DNA from: Bacillota bacterium
GTDB lineage: Bacteria > Bacillota > Bacilli > Alicyclobacillales > Alicyclobacillaceae
Length of the DNA: 5,911 nucleotides
Direction: 5' to 3'
Assembly: GCA_021816665.1 (NCBI GenBank)
Contig: JAKAXI010000143.1
Span: forward strand, 1-5,911
The notes below the pieces were generated by a model that saw only the letters and a list, made by a program, of their open reading frames with translations, did no database searches and was not told the DNA's origin. Positions 5,805 through 5,911 of this stretch are shown one piece after another; position 1 is the first letter of the stretch; every line of letters begins with the position of its first letter. Made by a program: the position numbers and the translations under genes.

Positions 5805-5911
5805 CACCGCGGGAAGGGTTATAGGCGCCCACATGAGATGGCAATGGCAGCGGACACAATACACCTTTGCCAAGACCACATCGCTACCCATAACAAAAGA
5901 AATTCAGATCG
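5805..5911. other. Right end, no supported gene
   Basis: I see no gene I can support in these last 107 bases. A plus-strand ATG at 5833 stays open to the edge (26 codons, 'MRWQWQRTQYTFAKTT...') but has no well-placed ribosome binding site and no recognisable similarity. A minus frame entering from the right is open down to a TAA near 5820 and reads as hydrophobic residues. It could be the tail of a gene outside the window, or chance. Confidence 0.3.

Noticed and set aside
5581..5859. 92-codon minus-strand frame over the end of the GH84 remnant and the hairpin
   Set aside because: It runs antisense through recognisable GH84 helical-domain sequence and through the hairpin, and has no recognisable motif.
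1..5911. A new defence, CRISPR, toxin-antitoxin or retron-like system
   Set aside because: I found no spaced repeats, nuclease, reverse transcriptase or toxin-like gene pair. All larger frames are accounted for by transport, hydrolase and remnant genes.

Overview
The window looks like chromosomal DNA of a moderately GC-rich Gram-positive bacterium of the order Bacillales. The Alicyclobacillaceae (Alicyclobacillus and relatives) are my best guess. This rests on strong AGGAGG/GGAGGG-type ribosome binding sites, a DUF4309 (YjgB-like) lipoprotein and a CydA N-terminus typical of the group; it is inference, as no rRNA or marker gene is present.

The left two thirds (1-3838) is ordinary, intact coding sequence. 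Three genes run on the minus strand: a GTG-started ABC ATPase (2896-1979), its ABC-2 type permease (1982-990, coupled by an ATGA overlap) and, after a 122-base gap, the N-terminal 289 codons of a FUSC-family exporter (867 to the left edge). Divergent from the ATPase, across a 66-base gap, is a membrane-anchored SGNH/GDSL hydrolase (2963-3838, plus strand). Together they suggest an export and cell-envelope locus. The ATPase has Glu in place of the Q-loop Gln, as in lantibiotic-immunity (LanF) ATPases.

The right third (3884-5763) is a stretch of gene decay. On the minus strand lies a probable small frameshifted gene (4112-3884). On the plus strand, an authentic cydA start with a strong ribosome binding site is cut after 46 codons. 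It is joined to a DUF4309 lipoprotein that lacks the beginning of its signal peptide. That reading frame runs without a stop into a fragment of a GH84 beta-N-acetylglucosaminidase, which has two compensating one-base frameshifts, lacks the catalytic N-terminal part and appears to have lost an internal segment. The stop codons of the cydA stub and of the GH84 remnant both lie inside the same 9-base direct repeat (CGTAGGTGC). A hairpin follows the GH84 remnant.

I see no CRISPR array, transposase, RNA gene or recognisable defence system. The most unusual feature is the chain of gene-to-gene junctions at 4551-5545, which is either a natural remnant of serial deletions or an assembly chimera.
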